Source: Sediminibacterium sp.
GTDB taxonomy: Bacteria > Bacteroidota > Bacteroidia > Chitinophagales > Chitinophagaceae
Assembly (NCBI GenBank): GCA_023263235.1
Contig: JALQXE010000039.1
Location: 1 to 39,542 of the forward strand
Direction of reading: 5' to 3'
DNA: 39,542 nt
Positions 17,484 through 26,029 of this stretch are shown in pieces; within the stretch, counting starts at the first letter, position 1, and each line of letters opens with the position of its first letter. The translations under genes were made by a program, and so were the position numbers. Below the pieces are notes generated by a model. It made no database searches, had not been told where the DNA came from, and saw only the letters and a program-made list of their open reading frames with translations.

Positions 17484-19052
17484 ATGAAAAAGTTGATACA
17501 AATAATTGCTTTGTATTTTTTGGTAATGCAATCAGGTATTGCGCAAACAACTAGCCCCATTAGCAGCAAACAAATTGATTCCTTAACCGCATTGGTTTTG
17601 AAAACATTTAATGTGCCCGGCATTGCAGTAGGTGTGGTAAAAGATGGTAAACTCATACACGCTAAAGGATACGGAGTTGCCAATTTAAGTACCGGAAAAA
17701 AAGTAGATGAAAATACTTTATTCGGGGTGGCGTCAAATAGCAAAGCTATGACAGCGGCTGCTTTGGGCATATTGGTGGACGAAGGTAAAATAAAGTGGGA
17801 TGATAAAGTAACAGACTATATTCCTGAATTTAAAATGTATGATCCTTATGTAACCGATGCATTTACCATTCGTGATTTATTAACACATCGAAGTGGATTA
17901 GGTTTGGGTGCCGGTGATTTAATGATGTTTCCCGACGGAAGTGATTTCACTAAAAAAGATATTATTCATAATTTAAGATTTCTAAAACCCGTATCTGCGT
18001 TTAGAACTAAATATGATTATGACAACAATTTATATATAGTTGCCGGTGAAGTAGTAGCAAAAGCAAGTGGTATGAGTTGGGAGGATTTTGTAGAAAAAAG
18101 AATTATGCAACCACTGGGCATGAATGCAACAGCCGCTTCATTAATGCGTTTAAAAGACAAATCCAATGCCATTAGACCACACGCCCCTGTTGATGGTAAA
18201 CTACAAGTATTAGATATTGATTGGAGTGAAAGTGCGAATGCAGCAGGTGGCATTTGGAGCAATGTGACTGATTGGAGCAAGTGGGTAATTGCGCAAATGA
18301 ATCATGGAAAATATGGGCCCGATTTACAAGAAAAAATATTTAGTGATGAGGTACATGAAGAAACTTGGAGTGCACAAACCATTATAAACGCAAGAGCCGT
18401 TGCGCCTTATAATACACACTTCGCTGCCTATGGATTAGGCTGGTTTTTAAGTGATGTAAAGGGTTATAAGCAAGTTACCCATACAGGGGGATTGGCAGGA
18501 ATTGTAACTCAAGTAGTAATGTTTCCTGAATTAAACCTAGGAATTATTGTTTTTACCAATCAGCAGTCTGGTGCTGCGTTTAATGCCATTAGCAGAACTA
18601 TACAAGATAGTTATTTAGGTGTTTCCGGTTATAACTGGGTGAAAATAATGAAAGAGCGTGTTGACAAAGGCGAGGCTGAAGCTAAACAAATTAATGATGA
18701 AGTAGAGAAAAGCATTAAAGCTGCTCAATCACAAACAACTGGAGGTTTTGACATCACTCCATTTGTGGGAACCTACAAAGACAATTGGTTTGGAGAAATA
18801 GAAATTAGCAATAAAAATGGTAAAGCATGGATAGCTAGTAAACGATCTCCAAAATTAAATGGCGCTTTACTTCCATACAAGGGAAATACATTAATTGCTA
18901 GATGGACCGATCGTAGTATGGATGCAGATGCATTTGTTATGTTTACTACCGACATGGATGGTAAACCTTCCGGCATGACTATGAAGGCCATTTCTCCTTT
19001 AACAGATTTTAGTTTTGATTTCCACGACTTGGACTTAAAGCGTATAAAATAA
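17484..19052 (+). CDS. Beta-lactamase-fold serine hydrolase with C-terminal DUF3471-like domain
   Basis: Exported serine hydrolase of the class C beta-lactamase / penicillin-binding fold, 522 residues from the ATG at 17484, with signal peptide to SGIAQ. An upstream GTG-type extension is not needed. The catalytic motifs are Ser84-x-x-Lys87 (ASNSKAMT), Tyr179-x-Asn181 (YDN) and His333-Thr-Gly (HTGG, in place of KTG). After about residue 420 comes a separate beta domain (FVGTYKDNWFGEIEIS ... FSFDFHDLDL) like DUF3471, common in these hydrolases. Family members include D-aminopeptidases, esterases and peptidoglycan-modifying enzymes. Resistance to beta-lactams should not be assumed. The neighbouring L,D-transpeptidase makes a cell-wall role plausible. 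Confidence 0.87.
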   Translation: MKKLIQIIALYFLVMQSGIAQTTSPISSKQIDSLTALVLKTFNVPGIAVGVVKDGKLIHAKGYGVANLSTGKKVDENTLFGVASNSKAMTAAALGILVDEGKIKWDDKVTDYIPEFKMYDPYVTDAFTIRDLLTHRSGLGLGAGDLMMFPDGSDFTKKDIIHNLRFLKPVSAFRTKYDYDNNLYIVAGEVVAKASGMSWEDFVEKRIMQPLGMNATAASLMRLKDKSNAIRPHAPVDGKLQVLDIDWSESANAAGGIWSNVTDWSKWVIAQMNHGKYGPDLQEKIFSDEVHEETWSAQTIINARAVAPYNTHFAAYGLGWFLSDVKGYKQVTHTGGLAGIVTQVVMFPELNLGIIVFTNQQSGAAFNAISRTIQDSYLGVSGYNWVKIMKERVDKGEAEAKQINDEVEKSIKAAQSQTTGGFDITPFVGTYKDNWFGEIEISNKNGKAWIASKRSPKLNGALLPYKGNTLIARWTDRSMDADAFVMFTTDMDGKPSGMTMKAISPLTDFSFDFHDLDLKRIK

Positions 19053-19083
19053 ACTATCTTGCCAATCATTAAAAATATAAATT

Positions 19084-19506
19084 ATGCAAAATTATAAAAA
19101 CCATGCTCAAATTGTTCCCGGTTTTCATTATTTAACTTTCAGTTTGATATTTGCTTTATTAGGGGGTTCTATTAATTATCTAATGAAGTCTAGCCCCGAA
19201 AATAAATACCTAGCATCATTGGTAGTGCTTATTTCGGTTATCCTTGTATTAATCGCCTGGTTTGCAAGAACCTTTGCTTTAAAGGCACAGGACCGAGCCA
19301 TTAGAGCTGAGGAAGCATTGCGTTATTATATTATGACAGGAAAAGCTTTTCCCAGTGAATTAAAAATTCAACAAATTATTGCTTTGCGTTTTGCAGATGA
19401 TAGTGAATATGTTGGTTTGATGGAAAAGGCAATCAAAGAAAATTTATCTAACAAAGCAATAAAAGAAGCGATTCAAAATTGGAAAGCAGATTATTACAGA
19501 GTATAA
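19084..19506 (+). CDS. DUF6526 family membrane protein
   Basis: Small inner-membrane protein of 140 residues. It has two membrane helices (about 18-35 and 42-62) with a short loop, then a charged helical C-terminal part (LKAQDRAIRAEEALRYY, FPSELKIQQIIALRFADD). The N-terminal NHAQIVPGFHYLTF and the ALRFADD segments match my memory of DUF6526, widespread in Bacteroidota and of unknown function. It is the last gene of the rightward group, followed by a terminator. Confidence 0.8.
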   Translation: MQNYKNHAQIVPGFHYLTFSLIFALLGGSINYLMKSSPENKYLASLVVLISVILVLIAWFARTFALKAQDRAIRAEEALRYYIMTGKAFPSELKIQQIIALRFADDSEYVGLMEKAIKENLSNKAIKEAIQNWKADYYRV

Positions 19507-19535
19507 TAATCATAAACAATCATAAATAATTTAAT

Positions 19536-19564
19536 TAGAAAGCCCTGCAATTTGGGGCTTTCTA
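19536..19564. terminator. Bidirectional terminator between convergent genes
   Basis: 10-bp stem (tagaaagccc / gggctttcta) with a 9-base loop, followed on the plus strand by cattttta. The right arm includes the stop codon of the convergent DUF1501 gene, so one hairpin probably serves both directions. Confidence 0.75.
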
Positions 19565-21133
19565 CATTTTTATAATCGGCTTTACAAAAATCTTGTCTTC
19601 GTTTTGTAAACGAATATAATAAACGCCCGGTACCAATCCACTTCCATACAATGTATAGCTATTCATACCAGCAAAATTATAAGTAGCCTCTACTAATAGC
19701 TTAATTATTGTTCCAGAACCATCCAAGAGTTGTAACAAAGTGTGCCCGCCCTTGGTTTTAAATTCTATTTTAGTAGCACTATTAAAAGGATTAGGATAAT
19801 TATATACCAGCGCTTCTTTAGCAAAAGTGGAATTTTTGTCATTAATGCCACACACACTTGCATTAATGAGTGGCAATAAAGGATACTGCTTTGTTAAAAT
19901 TTCGGTCTTTGCCGTTTCTGTTACACAGAACCAATTTTGCAAAATTGTACTATAAATAGTTCTAAAATCATATTGATAAGGTACGTTATCATTAAAAGTT
20001 GTGGTTGCAGGAATAGTCGGATTATTTCCAAAAACACCGCCTCTTACATTTTTGCCAAACAAAAATAACGGAGCTGCTGAACCATGATCGGTTCCTCCAC
20101 TTGCATTGGATTTAATACGTCTTCCGAACTCTGAATATGTCATTCCAATAACACGGTCTTCAATTTCTAAACCCGCCATATCGGATTGAAAAGCAGCAAT
20201 TGAATCGGAGAGTACTTTTAATAAATTGGCATGAGCGCCCGTAGTGGTGTCGGTGGCTACTACTTGTCCAGCGTGCGTATCAAAGCCTCCATAATTCACC
20301 ATATACACTTTGGTTTGTAAACCACCTTTAATTAAGCGCGCGACAATTTTTAATTGAGAAGCTAAACTATTATTGGGGTAAGTAACCTGTTGTTTTACGC
20401 TATCTGAAGCTGCTTTAATTCTGGCAGTATATAAGTTTGTTTGTTTGGCAATGCTTCTTAAAAAACTTAATTCATAGCCTGCGTTGGTATTGGCTACAGA
20501 TGCATTAGTACCATCAATTAAATTATAAAACGAACTCGGATCAGAAATACTTAAAGCCATATTCACAACTGGACCCTGACAAGTTAATGTTGCTAAAGAG
20601 CCAATTTGTATTGCCAGCGGATCCGGTTTGTCGGCGGTAGGATAACCATCGGGATATCCAGGATTTTCGTTGTTTAACAATCTTCCTGCCCAACCCGTAT
20701 TTAAATATTCGTTACTATCAGAACCCGACATCCAAATATCAGTTGCTCTAAAATGAGAAAAACTAGGTTGTGGGTATCCAACCGATTGAACAATATTTAA
20801 TTTGCCCTCTGAAAATAAATTTTGCATTGCCGTCATAGAAGGATGTAATCCTGTAGCGTCATTCTCGGTTAATTTCAACACCTTTTTTTCTGGTATTGCA
20901 ATATTTGTTCGAGCGTTATAATAATTTCCGTACTCACTCATTGGAATAACTGTATTTAAACCATCATTTCCACCGCTCAACTGGATAATCACCAAAACAT
21001 TGTCATTGCCAGAAGTAGCAAGCAATGCAGTGTCCAACATAGGATGATCCTGTAGTATATGTATTGGATTTCCGCCAATCATTGTAGGCGCTAACAAAGC
21101 CAAACTATTTTTTATAAAATTTCTTCTTTCCAT
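19562..21133 (-). CDS. DUF1501 protein with T9SS type A C-terminal sorting domain
   Basis: Secreted protein of the DUF1501 (sulfatase-like alkaline-phosphatase-fold) family, 523 residues. The N-terminus ERRNFIKNSLALLAP resembles a twin-arginine signal. Family segments are QLSGGNDGLNTVIP near 50-65, SVGYPQPSFSHFRATDIW near 118-135 and MTYSEFGRRIKSNASGGTDHG near 325-345. The last 85 residues (starting YNYPNPFNSATKIEF, with GLVPGVYYIRL) are a type A sorting domain for the type IX secretion system, which implies export to the cell surface. The start is one base after the DUF1800 stop, so the pair is translationally coupled, the usual DUF1800-DUF1501 arrangement. Biochemical function of the pair is unknown. 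Confidence 0.88.
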   Translation of the reverse strand: MERRNFIKNSLALLAPTMIGGNPIHILQDHPMLDTALLATSGNDNVLVIIQLSGGNDGLNTVIPMSEYGNYYNARTNIAIPEKKVLKLTENDATGLHPSMTAMQNLFSEGKLNIVQSVGYPQPSFSHFRATDIWMSGSDSNEYLNTGWAGRLLNNENPGYPDGYPTADKPDPLAIQIGSLATLTCQGPVVNMALSISDPSSFYNLIDGTNASVANTNAGYELSFLRSIAKQTNLYTARIKAASDSVKQQVTYPNNSLASQLKIVARLIKGGLQTKVYMVNYGGFDTHAGQVVATDTTTGAHANLLKVLSDSIAAFQSDMAGLEIEDRVIGMTYSEFGRRIKSNASGGTDHGSAAPLFLFGKNVRGGVFGNNPTIPATTTFNDNVPYQYDFRTIYSTILQNWFCVTETAKTEILTKQYPLLPLINASVCGINDKNSTFAKEALVYNYPNPFNSATKIEFKTKGGHTLLQLLDGSGTIIKLLVEATYNFAGMNSYTLYGSGLVPGVYYIRLQNEDKIFVKPIIKM

Positions 21134-21134
21134 T

Positions 21135-22739
21135 TTATTGTAATTGATAGTCTGGTAAATTCATTATGTATTTCAATAACGCCTTAAGTCTGTTATTAAC
21201 AATATTGAAATTAATTAGGTTTGGAATTGAATTATATAAATTCCAGGCGTCGGTCCAATAGTAGTCACTGGATTGACCCGTTAATAATAATTGTACTTTC
21301 AAATTGTTTTTAAAAGATGCATCTATTTCAGTAGATAACAAAAAAGAGAATATACTATCTATTAAAGCATTGGGATCGGAAGGATTGGCACAAACTGTTT
21401 TAGCAAACTGTATAGTATTTACTATAATTTTTTTACCGTTTCTTGTATACCCGGTTTCAATCATTAAATCGGTAAACTTATTGCGCTTTGGAAGTGTATC
21501 GGCGTTAATCCAAAGTTCATTATAATCTGGTGCCTGATAATAAGCGGGCCAACCCGCAACGTTTGGCGGATCCACAGGATTTTGACCCATACCAATAAGT
21601 TGATTCACCATATTATTGTATAAAAAATAAGCATCGGCATAATCGGAAACAGCATCGGGAAATGCAATTTCATATTGTCTCAAAAATCCAACTACATGAT
21701 CCAATGGACTTTTAATTTGACAACCAATGTATAAATTATCATAAAAATGTTCACTCTCAAATAATAATTTTAATACAGGTTTAATTTCATAATTATTGGT
21801 GATAAACGCATTGGCTAATGGTTTGATAATATTTTCTTCTACATTGGCATCTATATAATAATAAACAAAATAGCGATAGAGTTTGCGACATATGAATTTT
21901 GCTACATCCGTATTTTCAAAAATCATATTCAAGAGCTCATCTGTTTCTAAAGCTCCATTGGCACCTGTTTTTCCTGTAATTGTTTTAGTACTGTAATAAG
22001 GTGAAAAAGTTTTATTGCTGGTGTCATGACGGGTGCTATCAAATACAGCATTAAAACTTGCGTCAATTTTCCATCCTGTTAAAACTTTGGCGGCAGCTTT
22101 TACATCGTCTTCTGTATATTTTGCTCCACCATCCTTACCAACGGTGAATAATTCTTGTAATTCTCGACCATAGTTTTCATCGGGTGCTGTTTTGGTATTT
22201 AAGTACCCATTTAAATATCTTAACATACCAGGATCGGTAGTTACGGCACGCACCAGTTGTTTAAAATTACCAATACAGTTTGTTCTTAGTATTTGATGAT
22301 GATTGTAAATCATGGTACCATAATTAATGGTATCCGATTCGGTGCCAAAATGATTGCTCCAAAAAAAAGTTAGTTTTTCTCTTATATTTCTTTCCTGACC
22401 AACACAAATACTCAATAACCATTTTTTATAACTACTTCTACGATAACTATTAATGGTGCCGTCCAATGAAATATCCCCAATCCATGTAGTACCTGCTAGG
22501 ACATTGGGATCGGTATATGATGCTGTATTATATTCATTCAAAGGAGGACTCGGTAAATTATTTGGAAAATTTAAAAGTTCATCCACCGAAGCAACAAGTC
22601 CCTTATTTTTAAAAGCATTAATATCAGCAACCTTTGCTCCAAAAAGTGTTCTGTTTAATAAATGTTTGCAGTGTAAATATGTCCAGGCGCCCTGATATGG
22701 CTTTAACCCTAGCAAACTGGTTTGGGGGGAGGTTGGCAT
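21135..22739 (-). CDS. DUF1800 domain protein
   Basis: Member of the DUF1800 family, 534 residues. The diagnostic N-terminal HLLNRTLFGAK (near residues 26-36) is followed by FFWSNHFGTE near 125, the NYGRELQELFTVG segment near 190, ADVK-like DDVKAAAKVLTGWK near 210 and NPVDPPNVAGWPAYY near 395. Together these are a strong family match. I see no signal peptide at this ATG, and an in-frame TGA lies five codons upstream, so no longer start exists. The gene is coupled to the DUF1501 gene. Function unknown. Confidence 0.88.
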   Translation of the reverse strand: MPTSPQTSLLGLKPYQGAWTYLHCKHLLNRTLFGAKVADINAFKNKGLVASVDELLNFPNNLPSPPLNEYNTASYTDPNVLAGTTWIGDISLDGTINSYRRSSYKKWLLSICVGQERNIREKLTFFWSNHFGTESDTINYGTMIYNHHQILRTNCIGNFKQLVRAVTTDPGMLRYLNGYLNTKTAPDENYGRELQELFTVGKDGGAKYTEDDVKAAAKVLTGWKIDASFNAVFDSTRHDTSNKTFSPYYSTKTITGKTGANGALETDELLNMIFENTDVAKFICRKLYRYFVYYYIDANVEENIIKPLANAFITNNYEIKPVLKLLFESEHFYDNLYIGCQIKSPLDHVVGFLRQYEIAFPDAVSDYADAYFLYNNMVNQLIGMGQNPVDPPNVAGWPAYYQAPDYNELWINADTLPKRNKFTDLMIETGYTRNGKKIIVNTIQFAKTVCANPSDPNALIDSIFSFLLSTEIDASFKNNLKVQLLLTGQSSDYYWTDAWNLYNSIPNLINFNIVNNRLKALLKYIMNLPDYQLQ

Positions 22740-22778
22740 AGTATTTAGAATTCATACTAAATTTAAGAATAAATACTT

Positions 22779-23684
22779 TTATTTTTTCTTTTTGGAACCG
22801 CTCCCTTTGGAAGTTTTTTTAGAAGTTTTTTTGGAAGAAGATTTTGAGGTCTTCTTTTTTGATGTAGTTTTTGTTTTGGAAGAAGCGTTACCCTTTTTTG
22901 TAGTCTTTTTCTTAGGTTTAGATTTTTTGCCCTTCTTTGTTTTTTTAGCTTTCCCCGAAGGATATCTATTTACATTTAAATCTTCTTTATCTAAAACAAG
23001 CGTTGAGGATAATAAAACACCGGTCTCCGTATTATAATATTGTTCTGGATCAATTGCAAAATCCTTATAGCGAGTTTCAAAGTGTAGATGGGGACCACTT
23101 GAGTGACCCGTAGTGCCTCCCAGTCCCAACAACTCGCCGGCCAATACATATTGATTTACCGAAACATTAATTTTACTTAAATGACCATATATGGTTTCTA
23201 AACCATTGGTATGCCTAACAACCACACAATTTCCATAACCACCCGAATTAAACTGTGCATACCTTACTACGCCGTTAAATGCAGCAACCACTGTATCTCC
23301 CGTTCTCAAATATAAATCCAATCCCTTGTGCATTCTGCCCCAACGAGGACCATACTTGGAATTCAATTTCCCATACCAGGTAAGTTGAAACTTATTTACA
23401 CTGTCTACCAATGGAATTTCAATTACATCGGGTAGATTAGCAATTTTTGTATTTTGATTTACAAACACCGATGAGTTAGACCAGTTTTGAATAAATAAAC
23501 TGTCCTCAGTTAATAATTTATTCGCTATTGTTGCTGCACTATCGGCTGGCAGGGGTTTAGTAGCTATCCAATCCTTAGTGGTATCATTGGGGAGACCCGT
23601 AAATTTATTTAGATAGGACGAAGCTTGTGACTCATCATAAAACAAGCAAAGTCCAAAAATAAATATGGGAATTAATAGTTTTAT
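22779..23684 (-). CDS. M23-family murein endopeptidase with Lys/Ser-rich tail; unusual start
   Basis: LytM-type zinc endopeptidase predicted to cut peptidoglycan cross-bridges or stem peptides. The catalytic ligands are present: HKGLD (first His and Asp) and HSSGPHLHFE (HxH), with GHSSGPH before the last His. The catalytic domain is followed by a basic tail of about 59 residues made almost only of Lys, Ser, Thr and Gly. No ATG starts the frame. A TTG at 23645 would give a protein without a signal peptide, yet the in-frame codons just upstream encode a perfect signal sequence (KLLIPIFIFGLCLF) beginning at an ATA (23682-23684), with an in-frame TAA three codons before that. I extend to the ATA as the most sensible biological start; either ATA initiation or a base error in an ATG is implied. 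Confidence 0.75.
   Translation of the reverse strand: MKLLIPIFIFGLCLFYDESQASSYLNKFTGLPNDTTKDWIATKPLPADSAATIANKLLTEDSLFIQNWSNSSVFVNQNTKIANLPDVIEIPLVDSVNKFQLTWYGKLNSKYGPRWGRMHKGLDLYLRTGDTVVAAFNGVVRYAQFNSGGYGNCVVVRHTNGLETIYGHLSKINVSVNQYVLAGELLGLGGTTGHSSGPHLHFETRYKDFAIDPEQYYNTETGVLLSSTLVLDKEDLNVNRYPSGKAKKTKKGKKSKPKKKTTKKGNASSKTKTTSKKKTSKSSSKKTSKKTSKGSGSKKKK
22782..22958 (-). repeat. Low-complexity coding repeat: Lys/Ser/Thr tail of the M23 protein
   Basis: About 59 codons of Lys, Ser, Thr and Gly with irregular KKTSK-like units. The DNA is a run of ctt/ttt-rich triplets on the plus strand. Such a tail would bind acidic wall polymers or the membrane surface electrostatically. Copy-number slippage is plausible here. 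Confidence 0.7.
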
Positions 23685-23717
23685 ACGCCTTTAATTATCC
23701 TTTAAAATTAATGAATG

Positions 23718-23993
23718 TTATCTATTATTTTTTGCTAAGTAGTAGATAATTGTTCCTAGTAAAATAAATACAATACTATAAATGGCCTGCTCGGGCTTAG
23801 AAGTAACCACATGATACATAATCCACAAGTTAAAAACCGCATATATGATGGGAGGCAGAGGGTAAAAAGGCATTTTGATGGGTCTATCAACATGCGGATG
23901 CTTATATCTTAATACAATTGTTGAGATCGCCGTGAGTGTTGAAAAAAAGCATAGAATTAATCCGATTGTGGCGATGATAAATTCATTCGTTAC
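23718..23993 (-). pseudogene. 3' remnant of an APC-family amino-acid permease
   Basis: Hand translation gives 91 codons ending in a TAA at 23718-23720. The content is clearly the end of an APC-type amino-acid permease: a membrane helix (EFIIATIGLILCFFSTLTA), the loop IVLRYKHPHVDRPIKMPFYP (typical LR...P...RP...P.YP motif), then two more helices (IIYAVFNLWIMY, IYSIVFILLGTIIYYL). Just before the fragment is an in-frame TAG (23994-23996), and no start codon is suitable. The upstream 350 or so residues of a normal permease are absent, replaced by the WG-protein terminator region. It is therefore a decayed or deletion-truncated gene. It sits 33 bases upstream of the M23 start. Confidence 0.75.
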
Positions 23994-24034
23994 CTAATGA
24001 GTACAAATTAATCAAAACTTTACAATCATAAAAT

Positions 24035-24104
24035 AAAAAAGAATCATTGCTATCAACCAAGGTGCACTTAGCAACCAACTGGCAGACGGCAATGATTCTT
24101 TTTT
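24035..24104 (-). terminator. Long-stem terminator after the WG-repeat gene
   Basis: A perfect 16-bp inverted repeat (aaaaaagaatcattgc / gcaatgattctttttt) separated by 38 bases. On the minus strand it starts 18 bases past the WG-protein stop and ends in a T-run, so it works as a terminator in sequence terms. The 38-base loop is longer than usual. The stem is symmetrical in its A/T tracts and could act in both directions. Confidence 0.7.
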
Positions 24105-24121
24105 ATCTAAAGTCGAATTAA

Positions 24122-25924
24122 TTAGTCACCAACTTCATCATATAAAGGTGCCGCATAAGCTGCACTAGGGTTATAAAACACAAGTGTTAAACCTGCATTT
24201 GATAAAGTTAAATAGTTACTATTTGAAGGATTTGTGAACGAAACTGTTGATGCAGTTTGATCATCGGTCTTCCATCCTGATGCCAATAATTTTTCAACCA
24301 TTTTCTTTTTCAATATTTCATCTCCACTCTTATCTCCAAAAGTTACTTGAACCTGAGACAAAGTAGCCGAAGGATTTAATTGATAAATTGCATTATAGTT
24401 TGCATCAAAAGACTCAACGGTTTTTACATCTCCGTTAAATACAAATGAAAATTCAAATTGGTTATTACCCTTGCGTGTTTGATAATAATATCCATAAATT
24501 CCAGGGAATTTATCATTAGGATCTGTTGGAGCTGCTGTTGTTGATTCCGTTGCAGAAGTAGTGCTGCTTGATTTTGATACAGTACCCATTTCAAATTCAT
24601 AATTATTACCAGCTGAAGCTTTGTTTGAAGCCTCTGCTTTAACAAATGGGAACTTCTTCAATACCGCATCAATATTCGAAGTCTCATTCAACCCTGCTAA
24701 ATCTTTTGTAGTAATAGAAGAGAATGTAGTTGAAAATATTTTTTCAAAATTGATATACTTTGAATTTACTGACAATAGATTCAAATAAATATCTGGGTAA
24801 ACTAATGCAAGTGCGTCTAATGATCCAAGCGAACCAGACCAAACATAAGTATCTTTGTTAAGTACTTTTCCGGCTTCGTCAATAATATCAAATTTTGATT
24901 CTTCTTTTACAGCTATAAATTTGTTTTTAGTAGCCGGATAAACTTCTTTGTAATCATCCAAACCAATCACTAATTCACCTTTATTATTGTATAATTTAAC
25001 TTTTTTGTCAACCTTTACAACTACCTTACCTGTTTGAGATATTGTTGGCTCATCGTCAAATTTAAATCTTAAATCACCAACCACTTCTCCTTTTGAATTA
25101 ATAACACCCCAATCACCATCTTCGTTTTTAACACTTAATAAGCCAGATGTTAATACACCACCATTTGTATATTTTCCGTCTTTGATAATTTTTTCACCTT
25201 TTAAATCTACTAAACCTACAAATTTTTTACCCTCTGCGTTCTTTTTTTCATACACTAGGGTTTTTTCCGTTAGTGGGCGGTATGTAACATCCTCTTCGCC
25301 TTTAAACACTTGGTTTCCCTTTTTATCAATTATTTGAAATTGATCTTTATCATTTACAACTCTTGCATTTCCATTCACAAAATTTTCACAGTTATTGTAA
25401 ATAGGCTTAATAATAACTTCCCCTTTTGTATTGGCATATCCCCACTTGCCTTCGTCTGTTTTAAATCTTAATAAACCATCAGACACAACACCTGCCGTTA
25501 ACACTTCATATGCTCCTAACTTAGAAAGATTAGGAATTGAAGCAACGCCTTTTTTGTCAATTAAGGACAAGACGCCTTGATCATCTCTAACAACTGCATA
25601 GTCCTCATTAAACGGAGTACCATCATCATAAGATTTATCAATTAACGGTTTTACTTTTTTGTCGGCTAGTGTCCAGTATTTAACTTTATTATCTTTCGTT
25701 TTTTCATAAATAACGCCATTCATTGCCAATACGTCTGATCCAGCATCAAACTCATCTTCGGCAACAATTTTACCTTCAAAATCGATTAAGCTAATTTTGT
25801 TGGCATCTTTTTTTGTTTTAACTGCTAAATAGTCAAAAAGTTGTTCTTTATGACTAGAGCCGCATGACGACAAAATTAATGTCGCTAAAAGAAAAACGGG
25901 TAGTAATAATTTAATTGATTTCAT
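24122..25924 (-). CDS. WG-repeat lipoprotein
   Basis: Predicted lipoprotein of 600 residues. The signal peptide ends in the lipobox LILSSCGSS (Cys21). Residues 25 to about 370 form a beta-propeller-like chain of WG repeats: DEGKWGYANTKGEVIIKPIY and EDGDWGVINSKGEVVG are the clearest, with degenerate copies such as SLIDKKGVAS, QIIDKKGNQV, GLVDLKGEKI and DIIDEAGKVL. The C-terminal third (FPGIYGYYYQTRKGNNQFEF and after) is a different domain that I do not recognise, with a Ser/Thr-rich linker near residues 455-470. WG repeats are found on many envelope proteins and are thought to bind other proteins or glycans. It is monocistronic, with its own terminator. Confidence 0.85.
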   Translation of the reverse strand: MKSIKLLLPVFLLATLILSSCGSSHKEQLFDYLAVKTKKDANKISLIDFEGKIVAEDEFDAGSDVLAMNGVIYEKTKDNKVKYWTLADKKVKPLIDKSYDDGTPFNEDYAVVRDDQGVLSLIDKKGVASIPNLSKLGAYEVLTAGVVSDGLLRFKTDEGKWGYANTKGEVIIKPIYNNCENFVNGNARVVNDKDQFQIIDKKGNQVFKGEEDVTYRPLTEKTLVYEKKNAEGKKFVGLVDLKGEKIIKDGKYTNGGVLTSGLLSVKNEDGDWGVINSKGEVVGDLRFKFDDEPTISQTGKVVVKVDKKVKLYNNKGELVIGLDDYKEVYPATKNKFIAVKEESKFDIIDEAGKVLNKDTYVWSGSLGSLDALALVYPDIYLNLLSVNSKYINFEKIFSTTFSSITTKDLAGLNETSNIDAVLKKFPFVKAEASNKASAGNNYEFEMGTVSKSSSTTSATESTTAAPTDPNDKFPGIYGYYYQTRKGNNQFEFSFVFNGDVKTVESFDANYNAIYQLNPSATLSQVQVTFGDKSGDEILKKKMVEKLLASGWKTDDQTASTVSFTNPSNSNYLTLSNAGLTLVFYNPSAAYAAPLYDEVGD

Positions 25925-25990
25925 AATTGTAAATATTAAAATTGTGTTATATAAAGATATGTTAAAATATTATTTCAAAAAACAATAATA

Positions 25991-26013
25991 CGAAAAGGCT
26001 AGGCTTTTATTCG
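25991..26013 (-). terminator. Weak hairpin after the Fic-like gene
   Basis: cgaaaag and cttttattcg pair imperfectly around a 6-base loop (five to seven pairs plus a bulge). On the minus strand a T-rich stretch (TTATTGTTTTTT) follows. It lies 17 bases past the Fic-like stop. A weak terminator at best. Confidence 0.3.
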
Positions 26014-26029
26014 AAGTGCGAATTTTCAA

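Noticed and set aside
17375..17770. 131-codon minus-strand ORF between the L,D-transpeptidase and the serine hydrolase
   Set aside because: Antisense to the start of a well-supported hydrolase gene; composition fits a shadow.
17484..19052. Calling the serine hydrolase an antibiotic-resistance beta-lactamase
   Set aside because: The motifs fit the broad class C fold, but HTG replaces KTG and a DUF3471-like domain is attached, typical of non-resistance hydrolases.
22792..23037. Plus-strand ORF rich in Phe, Val, Leu and Glu
   Set aside because: It is the antisense of the Lys-rich M23 tail; lysine codons read as Phe/Leu on the other strand.
24012..24130. Minus-strand open frame with hydrophobic WLLSAPWLIAMILFYFMI across the WG terminator
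   Set aside because: It has no start, is only about 38 codons long and consists largely of the terminator hairpin; not in frame with the permease remnant. Probably chance, though leftover permease coding sequence cannot be fully excluded.
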